A stretch of 52,884 nucleotides of DNA, taken from an uncultured Muribaculaceae bacterium. Its GTDB lineage: Bacteria; Bacteroidota; Bacteroidia; Bacteroidales; Muribaculaceae. The DNA lies in contig CANQQE010000025.1 in assembly GCA_947625935.1 (NCBI GenBank), positions 1 to 52,884 on the forward strand, given 5' to 3'. This document shows, in pieces, positions 32,998 through 41,882 of this stretch. Below the pieces are notes generated by a model, which searched no databases, was not told the DNA's origin, and saw only the letters and a program-made list of their open reading frames with translations. Made by a program: the position numbers and the translations under genes. How positions within the stretch are numbered: position 1 is the first letter of the stretch; every line of letters starts with the position of its first letter.

Positions 32998-33579
32998 GTG
33001 GGAAAGTTTTCAGAATTTAAACTACAGCTTAAAAGCATGCCCGAAGGTACCGAGAAATTCGACTACCACTTGGGTAAGACGTTTTTCACAAACATGGAAA
33101 GCGCCGATGTGCGTGAGGCCGACCTCGACGTAAAGCTCACTGTGGTTCACCGCGGCGGCATTTACAATCTCGATTTCGTAATCACCGGCAACGTCACGCT
33201 CCTGTGCGACCGATGCCTCGACGACCTCGTGCTACCTATCGACGCTACCTATCACATCGCAGTGAAATATGGCGACGACTACAACGACGAGTCAGACGAA
33301 CTGCTTGAGATACCCGAGAGCGACAACTATCTCAACGTGGCCTATATGATTTACGACACCGTGACCCTGGCCATACCCATCAAGCACGTCCACCCGCTCG
33401 GCAAATGCAACAGAGCCATGAGCGCGATTCTGAAAAAACACCGCGCCCGTCCAATCGATGACGACGAGCAGGCACTCGAAGACGAGCTTATCGACGAGAT
33501 GGACGATATGGGAGGCACGTCAGACATCCCCACCGACCCACGCTGGGACGAGCTAAAGAAACTGAATGACAATAACTAA
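32998..33579 (+). CDS. YceD/DUF177-family protein
   Basis: A 193-residue cytoplasmic protein. The start is set at the GTG at 32998 (GKFSEFKLQLKSMPEG) because the promoter occupies 32941-32971; ATG starts further upstream would precede transcription. The conserved LLCDRCLDDLVLPI (CxxC with Leu and Asp around it) is the DUF177 hallmark, and the C-terminal part is acidic. DUF177 proteins are almost always encoded just before rpmF, and plant and bacterial members are linked to 23S rRNA maturation. The gap to rpmF is 15 bp, so the two are co-transcribed. Confidence 0.85.
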   Translation: MGKFSEFKLQLKSMPEGTEKFDYHLGKTFFTNMESADVREADLDVKLTVVHRGGIYNLDFVITGNVTLLCDRCLDDLVLPIDATYHIAVKYGDDYNDESDELLEIPESDNYLNVAYMIYDTVTLAIPIKHVHPLGKCNRAMSAILKKHRARPIDDDEQALEDELIDEMDDMGGTSDIPTDPRWDELKKLNDNN

Positions 33580-33594
33580 ATAACAATAACTAAA

Positions 33595-33780
33595 ATGGCA
33601 CATCCTAAACGAAAACAATCAAAGACCAGAACTGCGAAGCGTAGAACTCACGACAAAGCAGCTATGCCCACACTGGCCGTTTGCCCCAACTGCGGCGCTT
33701 GGCACGTTTACCACACCGTCTGCGGTGAATGTGGTTACTATCGCGGAAAACTCGCCATCGAGAAAGCTGCCGCCGTATAA
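33595..33780 (+). CDS. rpmF: 50S ribosomal protein L32
   Basis: A 61-residue ribosomal protein of the large subunit. The N-terminus MAHPKRKQSKTRTAKRR is the basic rRNA-binding tail typical of L32. CPNCGAWHVYHTVCGECGYY carries a four-cysteine zinc-ribbon (CxxC...CxxC), so this is the zinc-binding C+ form. It follows the DUF177 gene in the conserved arrangement. In many bacteria plsX comes next, but here only a 207-bp spacer separates it from fabH. Confidence 0.97.
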   Translation: MAHPKRKQSKTRTAKRRTHDKAAMPTLAVCPNCGAWHVYHTVCGECGYYRGKLAIEKAAAV

Positions 33781-33834
33781 TCAGGCCGGCGTTCTTCGAT
33801 GAGTGCTGCTTTTTCACAAAAGAAATAAGATGAA

Positions 33835-33879
33835 CCTCCCCGCCGCAATTCCAGTCAAGGAGATTGCGGATGCGGGGGG
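33835..33879 (+). other. Strong imperfect hairpin in the fabH leader
   Basis: CCCCGC...GCAAT..TCC (33838-33852) pairs with GGA..ATTGC..GCGGGG (33859-33877), with a 6-nt loop and small bulges. No U-tract follows, so it is not a standard terminator. It could be a processing site, an attenuator or a mobile palindrome between rpmF and fabH. Confidence 0.5.
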
Positions 33880-33987
33880 CTATCTGTCACATACCCATTC
33901 CATTGCGAACAACGACAAAATTCTTCCTCCCGACCCGAAAAGCGGTCACGGCAGAATTTAACGTCACAACCTAAACATCAAATTTTT

Positions 33988-34971
33988 ATGCTGAACGCAA
34001 GAATTTCAGGCGTGGCCTCCTACGTTCCTGACGACATCCTCGACAACGAGATGCTGTCAAAGATAGTCGACACTAACGACGAATGGATTACAACACGCGT
34101 CGGAATCAAGCAACGCCGCATTCTGCGCCAGGAAGGCGCCGGGTCATCGTTCATGGGCATTAAAGCCGTAAACAGACTTCTTGAATCGACCGGAACAAAA
34201 CCCGAAGATGTTGACCTCCTGATTTGCGCCACATCCAACCCCGATTACCGTTTCCCCTCCACAGGCTCCATAATCGCCCACCAGTGCGGGCTGAAAAACT
34301 CATATGCCTACGACATTCAGGCCGCTTGCGCCGGATTTCTCGTCGCACTTCAGGACGCGGCAGCCTACATCAGATCGGGAATGCGCAAAAAAATAGTTGT
34401 CGTCGCTGCTGAAAAAATGTCATCGATGACCAATTACAACGACCGCTCCACCTGCCCGCTGTTTGGCGACGCAGCCGGAGCCATGCTAATCGAACCGACC
34501 GAAAAAGAGGTAGGCATCATCGACGGAGTGTTCCATGTCGACGGCGAAGGTCTCGAACACCTCGTGATGAAAGCCGGCGGGTCGGTAAAACCCGCGTCTC
34601 ACGAAAGCATTGACGCCGAGGAACACTTTGTGTATCAGGAAGGCCGCCATGTCTACAAGCACGCCGTGACCGATATGCTCACCTCGTCGCTCGACGTGAT
34701 GAAACGCAACAACCTGTCAGTCGAAGACATAAGCTACCTCGTCCCCCATCAGGCAAACCTCCGCATCATCGAGGCCGTCGCCGACCGCGCCGGTGTCCCC
34801 GCAGAGAAAGTGCTTGTCAACATCGAACACTACGGCAACACATCAGCCGCTTCGATACCTCTTTGCATCGACGAGTACAAGGAGAAGCTGAAAAAAGGGG
34901 ACAAAATAATCCTGACAGCTTTCGGCGCAGGTTTCACCTGGGGTGCCATGTACATCATCTGGGACATCTGA
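33988..34971 (+). CDS. fabH: 3-oxoacyl-[acyl-carrier-protein] synthase III
   Basis: This enzyme starts fatty-acid synthesis by condensing an acyl-CoA with malonyl-ACP. The 327-residue protein has the catalytic triad: Cys114 in QAACAGFL, the His in LVPHQANLRII, and the Asn in GNTSAASIPL. The N-terminal NDEWITTRVGIKQRR is the family's CoA-binding region (W/R). The length is normal. The upstream leader carries a strong hairpin, and a terminator follows 29 bp after the stop. Branched-chain or straight-chain primer choice cannot be told from the sequence by eye. Confidence 0.95.
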   Translation: MLNARISGVASYVPDDILDNEMLSKIVDTNDEWITTRVGIKQRRILRQEGAGSSFMGIKAVNRLLESTGTKPEDVDLLICATSNPDYRFPSTGSIIAHQCGLKNSYAYDIQAACAGFLVALQDAAAYIRSGMRKKIVVVAAEKMSSMTNYNDRSTCPLFGDAAGAMLIEPTEKEVGIIDGVFHVDGEGLEHLVMKAGGSVKPASHESIDAEEHFVYQEGRHVYKHAVTDMLTSSLDVMKRNNLSVEDISYLVPHQANLRIIEAVADRAGVPAEKVLVNIEHYGNTSAASIPLCIDEYKEKLKKGDKIILTAFGAGFTWGAMYIIWDI

Positions 34972-35000
34972 TTTCATCATATACGATAATTTTTCATACG

Positions 35001-35030
35001 AAATAGCATCTTTTTAGGTGCTATTTTTGT
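35001..35030 (+). terminator. Terminator after fabH
   Basis: An 8-bp stem (AAATAGCA at 35001-35008 with TGCTATTT at 35019-35026) runs into a T-rich tract. TATTTTTG at 35022-35029 also fits the -7 consensus and may serve era, overlapping the terminator. Confidence 0.8.
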
Positions 35031-35061
35031 TTTAAAAGCATAGAAATTAAAATTCAATAAC

Positions 35062-35952
35062 ATGGAACAACAACACAAAGCCGGATTCGTAAACATCGTC
35101 GGCAACCCTAACGTCGGCAAATCCACGCTGATGAACGACCTCGTGGGCGAACGCGTCAGCATAATCACGTCGAAGGCCCAGACAACCCGACACCGCATAA
35201 TGGGCATAGTCAACGCCCCCGACTACCAGATAGTTTTCTCTGACACCCCGGGAGTACTTAAACCCAAATATGGCCTGCAAGAGAGCATGCTGAACTTCTC
35301 GGAAGGCGCATTGACCGATGCCGACGTGCTGATCTACGTTACCGACGTAGTCGAAGACCCCACTAAAAACGCCGACTTCTTAGCCAAAGTGGCAAAAGAG
35401 AAAGTTCCGGTGCTGCTAGTCATCAACAAGATAGACCTGCTCAAGGGGGACAGCGACCTTCAGGCCATTGTCGAACGCTGGCACGGCCTTCTCCCGAACG
35501 CCGAGATATTCCCGACATCGGCCAAGGAACATTTTAACGTCTCCAACCTGATGACCCGCATAGTCGAGCTGCTACCCGTTTCGCCCCCTTATTTCGGCAA
35601 AGACGCGTTGACCGACAAACCCGCGAGATTTTTCGTGACAGAAATAATCCGTGAGAAAATCCTAACCAACTACGACAAAGAGGTGCCATACTCCGTAGAG
35701 GTGATAGTCGAGAAATTCGACGAGAAAGAGGGAGCCATCCACATCATGGCCGTCATTTATGTGGAGCGCGACAGCCAGAAAGGAATCCTCATAGGCAAAG
35801 GCGGCTCCATGCTCAAAAAAGTCGGGACCGAAGCGCGCAAGGATATCGAGACTTTCTTTGGCAAAAGAGTCTATCTCGAACTGTTTGTCAAAGTAGAGCC
35901 AAACTGGCGCAACCGCGAAAACAAACTCAAATCGTTCGGCTACATAGAATGA
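35062..35952 (+). CDS. era: Ribosome-assembly GTPase Era
   Basis: This 296-residue GTPase helps 30S subunit maturation by binding the 3' end of 16S rRNA. G1 is GNPNVGKST near residue 13, G2 lies in the KAQTTRHRI region, G3 is DTPG, and G4 is NKID with the G5 serine in PTSAKEH. The C-terminal KH domain (IHIMAVIYVERDSQKGILIGKGG then FFGKRVYLELFVKV) is complete. It has a start with good spacing from a possible promoter inside the fabH terminator. It is followed by der, as is common in this phylum. Confidence 0.97.
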   Translation: MEQQHKAGFVNIVGNPNVGKSTLMNDLVGERVSIITSKAQTTRHRIMGIVNAPDYQIVFSDTPGVLKPKYGLQESMLNFSEGALTDADVLIYVTDVVEDPTKNADFLAKVAKEKVPVLLVINKIDLLKGDSDLQAIVERWHGLLPNAEIFPTSAKEHFNVSNLMTRIVELLPVSPPYFGKDALTDKPARFFVTEIIREKILTNYDKEVPYSVEVIVEKFDEKEGAIHIMAVIYVERDSQKGILIGKGGSMLKKVGTEARKDIETFFGKRVYLELFVKVEPNWRNRENKLKSFGYIE

Positions 35953-35993
35953 CGCCACAGGCCGCGCGGCTATCTGACAACGAGTGACGAGTG

Positions 35994-36022
35994 TACGGCG
36001 GCCGTGACGACAGGTCGCCGTA
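35994..36022 (+). terminator. Possible terminator after era
   Basis: A 7-bp stem (TACGGCG at 35994-36000 with CGCCGTA at 36016-36022) is followed by AGATTTT. The loop is 15 nt and the U-tract is short, so it may only attenuate. Confidence 0.4.
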
Positions 36023-36026
36023 AGAT

Positions 36027-36057
36027 TTTGCAGTTATACCGAATTATATTAATTTTG
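36027..36057 (+). promoter_or_regulatory. Promoter of der
   Basis: A -33 TTTG (36027-36030) and a -7 TAATTTTG (36050-36057) are 19 bp apart, 27 bp before the der start codon. This is a full consensus match. Confidence 0.75.
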
Positions 36058-36084
36058 TAAAATAACAATAAAAAACTCACCGAT

Positions 36085-37404
36085 ATGGGACATCTCGTAG
36101 CCATCGTAGGCCGCCCCAATGTGGGGAAATCCACTCTGTTCAACCGACTGACACAGTCACGCACAGCCATTGTCGACGAGACAGCGGGCACCACACGCGA
36201 CCGCCAGTATGGCAAGGTCGACTGGAACGGCATGGAATTTTCAATCGTCGACACAGGCGGTTGGGTGGTCAACTCCGATGACGTTTTTGAATCAGAAATC
36301 AACAAACAGGTCGCTCTCGCCATAGAGCAGGCCGATGAAATACTCTTTGTGGTCGATGCCATGAACGGTGTCACCGACCTCGACGACCATGTGGCCGAGA
36401 TATTGCGCAAATCGCGCAAGCCTGTGATACTCGTAGCCAACAAGGTAGACTCCAACGACTGGCTCTACAACGTGGCCGAATTTTATAAACTCGGCCTTGG
36501 AGAGCCGTATCCCGTATCGGCCGTGAGCGGATTCGGCACCGGCGACCTTCTCGACGAGGTCGTGAAAAAATTCCCCGAAAAGCCACAGGATGAGGAGGAG
36601 CAGCTCGAGGACATCCCGCGCTTCGCCATCGTCGGACGCCCCAACGCGGGTAAGTCGTCGCTAATCAACGCGTTCATCGGGGAAGACCGCCACATCGTCA
36701 CCGACATTGCGGGAACCACGCGCGACTCCATCTACACGCGCTATGACAAATTCGGCTTTGATTTCTATCTTGTCGATACCGCCGGAATCAGGCGAAAGAA
36801 CAAGGTAAACGAGGATATAGAGTACTACTCGGTGATCAGAAGCATACGCGCGATAGAAGCCTCCGATGTGTGCATACTGATGATTGACGCGACGCGCGGC
36901 ATTGAGAATCAAGACCTGAACATCTTCTCGCTAATCCAGCGCAACAAGAAAGGTTTGGTTGTATGCGTTAACAAATGGGACTTGGTGGAGAATAAATCAC
37001 AGGAAGCTATCAAGCATTTCGAGGATGCGATACGCAGACGTTTCGCACCGTTCACCGACTTCCCCATCATCTTCACGTCGGCATTGACCAAGCAGCGCAT
37101 TTTCAAAGTTTTAGAGACAGCGAAAGATGTGTACAACAATCGTAAGCGGACTGTGCCGACGTCGCAACTCAACAACGTAATGCTCGAAGCCATAGCGAAT
37201 TACCCGCCGCCAGCGAACAAAGGTAAGTTTGTCAAGATCAAATATGTGACAATGCTGAAGGGATCGATGGTGCCGTCGTTTGTGTTCTTCTGCAACCTAC
37301 CGCAGTGGGTTAAAGAGCCTTACAGGCGTTACTTAGAGAACAAAATCCGCGAGAACTGGGACTTCTGCGGCACACCAATCAACGTGTTCATGCGTGAAAA
37401 ATAA
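36085..37404 (+). CDS. der: Ribosome-assembly GTPase Der (EngA)
   Basis: A 439-residue double-GTPase needed for 50S subunit assembly. The first G domain has [11 protein letters not shown] and DTGGW. The second has [19 protein letters not shown] and NKWDLVE. A C-terminal KH-like domain follows ([20 protein letters not shown], then [20 protein letters not shown]). Tandem G domains plus KH is unique to Der, and the length is normal. It has its own consensus promoter. Its end overlaps the following esterase gene by 11 bp, which starts with GTG in another frame. Confidence 0.97.
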   Translation: MGHLVAIVGRPNVGKSTLFNRLTQSRTAIVDETAGTTRDRQYGKVDWNGMEFSIVDTGGWVVNSDDVFESEINKQVALAIEQADEILFVVDAMNGVTDLDDHVAEILRKSRKPVILVANKVDSNDWLYNVAEFYKLGLGEPYPVSAVSGFGTGDLLDEVVKKFPEKPQDEEEQLEDIPRFAIVGRPNAGKSSLINAFIGEDRHIVTDIAGTTRDSIYTRYDKFGFDFYLVDTAGIRRKNKVNEDIEYYSVIRSIRAIEASDVCILMIDATRGIENQDLNIFSLIQRNKKGLVVCVNKWDLVENKSQEAIKHFEDAIRRRFAPFTDFPIIFTSALTKQRIFKVLETAKDVYNNRKRTVPTSQLNNVMLEAIANYPPPANKGKFVKIKYVTMLKGSMVPSFVFFCNLPQWVKEPYRRYLENKIRENWDFCGTPINVFMREK

Positions 37405-38716
37405 GCGCCTCACACTGTTAATATGTGTTATAATAAGTAGTATTGCGGGCAATGCCGCTCTGAAATTATGGCACAAAATTGACGAATCGGAGGTATATCC
37501 GGGGAGTAGCCACGAATTTATGGTGTCGATTCCCGACAAATATGTCGGCGACACCCCCGCGGCCCTCTATGTGGGGCTTGACGGCCCGCTCTACCATGCC
37601 CCGGAGGTCATCGACACTCTCATAGCCGAGGGGGCCGTCCCGGTGATGATAGGTGTCTATTTCCAACCGGGTGTCATAGTCGGCTCGGACTCGACCGTGA
37701 CGCGCTATAACCGCAGCAACGAGTATGACGCGATCGACGGGCGGCTGGCCCGGTTCATCGAGACAGAGCTGCTGCCCGCGGTGACATCGCTCGTCACTCC
37801 CGACGGCCGTCGCATCATGATAACCGACAACCCCGACCTCAGGATGATCTCGGGCGCAAGCAGCGGGGGCATAGGCGCGTTTGTGGCGGCATGGTCGCGC
37901 CCCGACCTGTTCAGGAGGGTCTACGCGACTTGCGGGACTTTCGTGTCAATGAGGGGCGGGGATCTGTTGCCGGCCCTTATCAGGAAAACCGAGCCGAAGC
38001 CTCTGAGGATTTTCCTTCACGACGGCAGCAACGACGCTTGGAACCCTCTGTTCGGGCACTGGTATGAACAGAACCAACTGATGGCATCGGCACTAAAATT
38101 CGCGGGATATGACGTTGACTGCCGCTGGGACAACGGCGGCCACAGCATAGTCAACGGGGCGGCTCTATTCCCCGAAGTTATGAGATGGCTCTGGCGCGAC
38201 CACCCCGCCGCAATCACCCCCGGCAACAGCGGCAACTCGACCCTCAGCGCGACACTTATCGCCGGAGAGGGGTGGAGGCTGACCGACACCCTCATCACCC
38301 ACCCCGCGCCACTGTCGGCAACCACCCCCGACGGCAAAATCATCGTAGAGCCGGAAAGCGGCGGTTCATGCTGGCTTTTGGCTTCGACCGCGGCCGCCGA
38401 CGGCTCAAAGGCCAACACTCAGAAAGCGTACTTGCTCCACGACATAACCTTCTCAAACCCGGGGATTGCCGGGATAGCTTTTGACACAGAAGGGAATCTC
38501 TACGCCGCCACGTCAATGGGTGTCCAAATCGCCGACCAGAACGGCCGGGTGAGGGGAATCATCCCATGGCCGGATGAAGGACAGCCGCAGGCTTTCAGTT
38601 TCAGGGGCAACACTCTCAGCGTGAGCATCGGCGGCAAGACCTATGCCCGCAAAATAGCAGCCCATGCCGCCCCTGAAGGTGAGCGCATAGAGGTCAAATC
38701 GCAGGGACAAGCGTAA
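37394..38716 (+). CDS. Secreted esterase-like alpha/beta hydrolase with C-terminal beta domain
   Basis: A 440-residue protein starting with GTG inside the end of der. The signal peptide is [21 protein letters not shown]. The catalytic domain resembles the enterochelin-esterase/EstD family: the nucleophile Ser is in [14 protein letters not shown], the acidic residue in [11 protein letters not shown], and the His in [10 protein letters not shown]. After about residue 275 a second domain resembles SMP-30/NHL-type sugar-lactone or propeller folds ([22 protein letters not shown]). Such two-domain esterases often deacylate plant polysaccharides or siderophores. The substrate is not evident, and no carbohydrate locus is adjacent. 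Confidence 0.8.
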   Translation: MKNKRLTLLICVIISSIAGNAALKLWHKIDESEVYPGSSHEFMVSIPDKYVGDTPAALYVGLDGPLYHAPEVIDTLIAEGAVPVMIGVYFQPGVIVGSDSTVTRYNRSNEYDAIDGRLARFIETELLPAVTSLVTPDGRRIMITDNPDLRMISGASSGGIGAFVAAWSRPDLFRRVYATCGTFVSMRGGDLLPALIRKTEPKPLRIFLHDGSNDAWNPLFGHWYEQNQLMASALKFAGYDVDCRWDNGGHSIVNGAALFPEVMRWLWRDHPAAITPGNSGNSTLSATLIAGEGWRLTDTLITHPAPLSATTPDGKIIVEPESGGSCWLLASTAAADGSKANTQKAYLLHDITFSNPGIAGIAFDTEGNLYAATSMGVQIADQNGRVRGIIPWPDEGQPQAFSFRGNTLSVSIGGKTYARKIAAHAAPEGERIEVKSQGQA

Positions 38717-38768
38717 TTTTGGTATTTTTATGCGGTAAATTGGTAATCACATCGCCGACCGTGATTGT

Positions 38769-38776
38769 TATCTTTG
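38769..38776 (+). promoter_or_regulatory. -7 promoter element of the DXS-like gene
   Basis: TATCTTTG is an exact TAnnTTTG match, 26 bp before the start codon. A possible ATTG at 38739-38742 is 26 bp upstream, longer than usual. Confidence 0.6.
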
Positions 38777-38802
38777 CACAAACTAAAATTTAAAAACCTG
38801 TC

Positions 38803-40563
38803 ATGATAAATCTCAAAGCCATCAAATCGCCCGCCGATGTCAAGGCCCTGCCGGTCAGCGAACTGCCAACACTCGCCGAAGAACTCCGCGGAGTGCTGTT
38901 GCAAAAGCTTAGCCGCCGCGGCGGTCATGTGGGTCCAAATCTCGGATTTGTTGAAGCCACGGTGGCCCTGCACTATATATTCGACTCCCCTATCGACAAA
39001 ATAATCTATGACGTGTCGCACCAGAGCTACACGCACAAAATGCTCACAGGGCGCATCGAGGGATTTCTCGACCCTGACGACTACAGCATTGTCAACGGCT
39101 ACACCAACCCTGTCGAGAGCGAACATGACTTTTTCACCATAGGGCACACATCGACCTCCATCAGCCTTGCCTTAGGGCTTGCCAAGGCCCGCGACCTCCG
39201 CGGCGAAAAGGGGAACATCATAGCCGTGATCGGTGACGGCTCCCTAAGCGGCGGCGAAGCCTTCGAGGGGCTTGACAACGCGGCTGAGCTCGGATCGAAT
39301 TTCATAGTGGTGGTCAACGACAACCAGATGTCGATAGCCGAGAACCACGGCGGGATATACGACAACCTGACCCTGCTGAGGGAGACAGACGGCAAAGCCG
39401 ACAACAATTATTTCCGCGCCCTCGGCTTTGACTATATCTATGTTGCCGACGGCAACGATATCGCGACGCTTCTCGACACATTCAGCAAAGTCAAAGACTC
39501 GGCGAAGCCTGTAGTGGTGCATATCAACACCCTTAAAGGTAAGGGATACCTCCCTGCCGAGCTTCACAAAGAGCGCTTCCACTACTCAGGCCCGTTTGAC
39601 CTTGCGAGCGGTCAACCGCTCCACCCTTCGACCGGCGACACCTACGAGAGCCTGACTCGCGACTATCTGCTTGGGAAAATGAAATCAGACCCTACCGCTG
39701 TAGCCATCACCTCAGGCACTCCGGGCGTGATGGGCTTCGCCCCCGAATACCGCCGAGAAGCGGGGCGGCAGTTCATTGATGTCGGTATAGCCGAGGAGCA
39801 CGCCGTGGCCCTCGCCTCGGGGTTGGCCCGCGGCGGCGCGCGCCCGTTCTACGGAGTCTACAGCACATTCCTCCAGCGCGCCTACGACCAACTGTCGCAA
39901 GACCTCGCCATCAACGGCAACCCCGCCGTCATCGGGGTGTTCAGCGGTGGCGCAGAGGGGATGAACGACGTGACCCACCTCGGGTTCTGGGACATACCGA
40001 TGATATCCAACATCCCCGGCATCGTCTACCTGCTCCCGACGTGCCGGGAGGAGTATATGGCCATGCTCGACTGGGCAATGGAACAAAGTTCATATCCGGT
40101 GGCCATCAGGGTGCCGCTCGGCAGCGCAGCCCCCACCGGCAAGAGTTTCCCCACCGATTATTCAGACCTGAACCGCTTCGCCATGACCCGTAAAGGTGAG
40201 AAAGTGGCCATAATCGGCGTGGGCAACTTCCACCATCTCGCCGAAGAAACCGCCGAGCTACTCGGTTCGCGCGGGGTCAACGCCACCGTTATCAACCCGC
40301 GTTTTGTCAGCGGCCTCGACACTGAAATGCTCGACTCGCTCAAGACCATGCACTCCTTGGTTGTCACACTTGAGGACGGATCGGTCGCCGGTGGATTCGG
40401 GCAGAAGGTCGCCGCATATTATGGAGACTCGGCCAGCATGAAAGTCAAAGTCTACGGACTGCCGGAAAAATTCCTCGACCGCTACTCGGCCGCGGGACTG
40501 CTCGACGAGTGCCACCTGCGCGCCGACCTATTGACCGGCGACATAATGGCGGCTCTCGGTTAG
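38803..40563 (+). CDS. 1-deoxy-D-xylulose-5-phosphate synthase-like transketolase, divergent
   Basis: A 586-residue TPP enzyme with DXS architecture. The N-terminal RRGGHVGPNLGFVEATVALH and the TPP/Mg site GDGSLSGGEAFEGL...NDN are present. The Pyr domain has IDVGIAEEHAVALASGLARGG with its catalytic Glu, and the C-terminal transketolase domain carries TLEDGSVAGGFGQKV. It is shorter than usual DXS (about 620-640) and several DXS hallmarks are changed. DVSHQSYTHK stands where DVGHQ is typical, and VFSGGAEGMNDVTHLGFWD replaces the usual DRAGLVG.DGPTHHG region. It may be the housekeeping DXS of this lineage or a second DXS-like enzyme with another role. It is monocistronic with its own promoter. 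Confidence 0.75.
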   Translation: MINLKAIKSPADVKALPVSELPTLAEELRGVLLQKLSRRGGHVGPNLGFVEATVALHYIFDSPIDKIIYDVSHQSYTHKMLTGRIEGFLDPDDYSIVNGYTNPVESEHDFFTIGHTSTSISLALGLAKARDLRGEKGNIIAVIGDGSLSGGEAFEGLDNAAELGSNFIVVVNDNQMSIAENHGGIYDNLTLLRETDGKADNNYFRALGFDYIYVADGNDIATLLDTFSKVKDSAKPVVVHINTLKGKGYLPAELHKERFHYSGPFDLASGQPLHPSTGDTYESLTRDYLLGKMKSDPTAVAITSGTPGVMGFAPEYRREAGRQFIDVGIAEEHAVALASGLARGGARPFYGVYSTFLQRAYDQLSQDLAINGNPAVIGVFSGGAEGMNDVTHLGFWDIPMISNIPGIVYLLPTCREEYMAMLDWAMEQSSYPVAIRVPLGSAAPTGKSFPTDYSDLNRFAMTRKGEKVAIIGVGNFHHLAEETAELLGSRGVNATVINPRFVSGLDTEMLDSLKTMHSLVVTLEDGSVAGGFGQKVAAYYGDSASMKVKVYGLPEKFLDRYSAAGLLDECHLRADLLTGDIMAALG

Positions 40564-40660
40564 CCGACGCCGAGCCGCCTGACATTGATGATATGACGGC
40601 TTTTCGGGGTAAAGATGTGAAAACATTCTGTTTTAGGGTGGGCGATTGGCCGAAAATAGC

Positions 40661-40668
40661 TAACTTCG
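40661..40668 (+). promoter_or_regulatory. Probable -7 promoter element of ychF
   Basis: TAACTTCG matches TAnnTTTG at seven of eight positions, 27 bp before the ATG. No good -33 element is at the expected spacing. Confidence 0.4.
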
Positions 40669-40695
40669 CGGCACAAAACAACCGTTAACAATATA

Positions 40696-41799
40696 ATGTC
40701 ATTACAATGTGGTATAGTGGGGCTGCCAAATGTAGGCAAATCCACCCTTTTCAACTGTCTGTCAAACGCGAAGGCCCAGTCGGCCAACTTTCCGTTCTGC
40801 ACCATCGAGCCTAATGTGGGTGTCATTACCGTCCCCGACGACCGTCTCAACCGGCTTGTCGAGATGTGCCAGCCCCGCAGCGTGGTTCCGGCGACCGTCG
40901 AAATCGTCGACATAGCCGGCTTGGTCAAGGGCGCGAGCAAGGGTGAGGGGCTTGGCAACAAATTCCTCGCCAACATCCGCGAAACCGACGCCATACTCCA
41001 TGTGCTGCGTTGTTTTGACGACGACAACATAACCCATGTAGACGGCACGGTCGACCCTGTCCGCGACAAAGAGATTATCGACTTCGAGTTACAGCTCAAA
41101 GACCTTGAGACGATAGACAGCCGCATAGCCAAGACCCAGAAACAGGCCCAGACCGGCGGCGACAAGGTGGCCAAGATGCAGTATGAAGTGCTTGTGCGCT
41201 TCAAAGAGGCCCTTGAGGCGGGCCGCCCCGCCCGATCCGTGAGCTTCGACACCGTCGATGAACAGCGTTTCGCCCGCGACCTCTTTCTGCTCACCTCGAA
41301 GCCTGTGATGTATGTCTGCAACGTCGATGACGCTTCAGCCGTCGACGGCAATAAATATGTAGATGCAGTGCGCGAGGCTGTCAAGGACGAGGACGCCGAG
41401 ATACTTATCGTGGCGGCACAGACCGAAAGCGACATCGCCGAGCTTGACACCTGGGAGGAACGCCGCGAGTTTCTGGCGGAGATAGGTCTTGAGGAGTCGG
41501 GGGTGTCGCGTCTGATACGCGCCGCCTATTCACTGCTCAACCTACAGACCTATTTCACCGCAGGCCCTGACGAAGTGCGCGCGTGGACCTTCCTCCGCGG
41601 GAGCAAAGCCCCGCAATGCGCCGGTATCATCCACACCGACTTTGAAAAAGGATTTATCCGCGCCGAGGTGATAAAATATGAGGATTATGTGACTCTTGGC
41701 GGCGAAAAGGCAGTCAAAGAAGCCGGCAAAATGAACGTCGAGGGAAAGGAATATGTGGTGCAGGACGGCGACATCATGCACTTCCTGTTCAACGTGTGA
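40696..41799 (+). CDS. ychF: Redox-regulated ATPase YchF (OLA1 family)
   Basis: A 367-residue P-loop protein of the Obg-related family that prefers ATP. G1 is [15 protein letters not shown] near residue 8 and G3 is DIAGLVKGASKGEGLGN. The family-specific G4 variant is VCNVDD instead of NKxD. The C-terminal TGS-like domain (LQTYFTAGPDEVRAWTFLRG, then CAGIIHTDFEKGFIRAEVI and VEGKEYVVQDGDIMHFLFNV) is intact. YchF binds ribosomes and responds to oxidative stress. It is monocistronic between the DXS-like gene and gltX. Confidence 0.97.
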   Translation: MSLQCGIVGLPNVGKSTLFNCLSNAKAQSANFPFCTIEPNVGVITVPDDRLNRLVEMCQPRSVVPATVEIVDIAGLVKGASKGEGLGNKFLANIRETDAILHVLRCFDDDNITHVDGTVDPVRDKEIIDFELQLKDLETIDSRIAKTQKQAQTGGDKVAKMQYEVLVRFKEALEAGRPARSVSFDTVDEQRFARDLFLLTSKPVMYVCNVDDASAVDGNKYVDAVREAVKDEDAEILIVAAQTESDIAELDTWEERREFLAEIGLEESGVSRLIRAAYSLLNLQTYFTAGPDEVRAWTFLRGSKAPQCAGIIHTDFEKGFIRAEVIKYEDYVTLGGEKAVKEAGKMNVEGKEYVVQDGDIMHFLFNV

Positions 41800-41810
41800 G
41801 CCGCAGCGAT

Positions 41811-41842
41811 TTTGCAGATTACACATAATTGAGCTATCTTTG
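41811..41842 (+). promoter_or_regulatory. Promoter of gltX
   Basis: A -33 TTTG (41811-41814) and a -7 TATCTTTG (41835-41842) are separated by exactly 20 bp, a perfect consensus. The ATG follows 40 bp later. Confidence 0.85.
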
Positions 41843-41882
41843 TAACAACTTTTTAATGACCATCATTTAACGACAATTCAGG

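Noticed and set aside
33781-33987. A hidden plsX gene between rpmF and fabH
   Set aside because: The gap is only 207 bp and has no open frame with PlsX features.
38803-40563. Assigning the gene symbol dxs without reservation
   Set aside because: Family membership is clear, but signature regions are changed and a second canonical copy may exist elsewhere, so the symbol was left empty.
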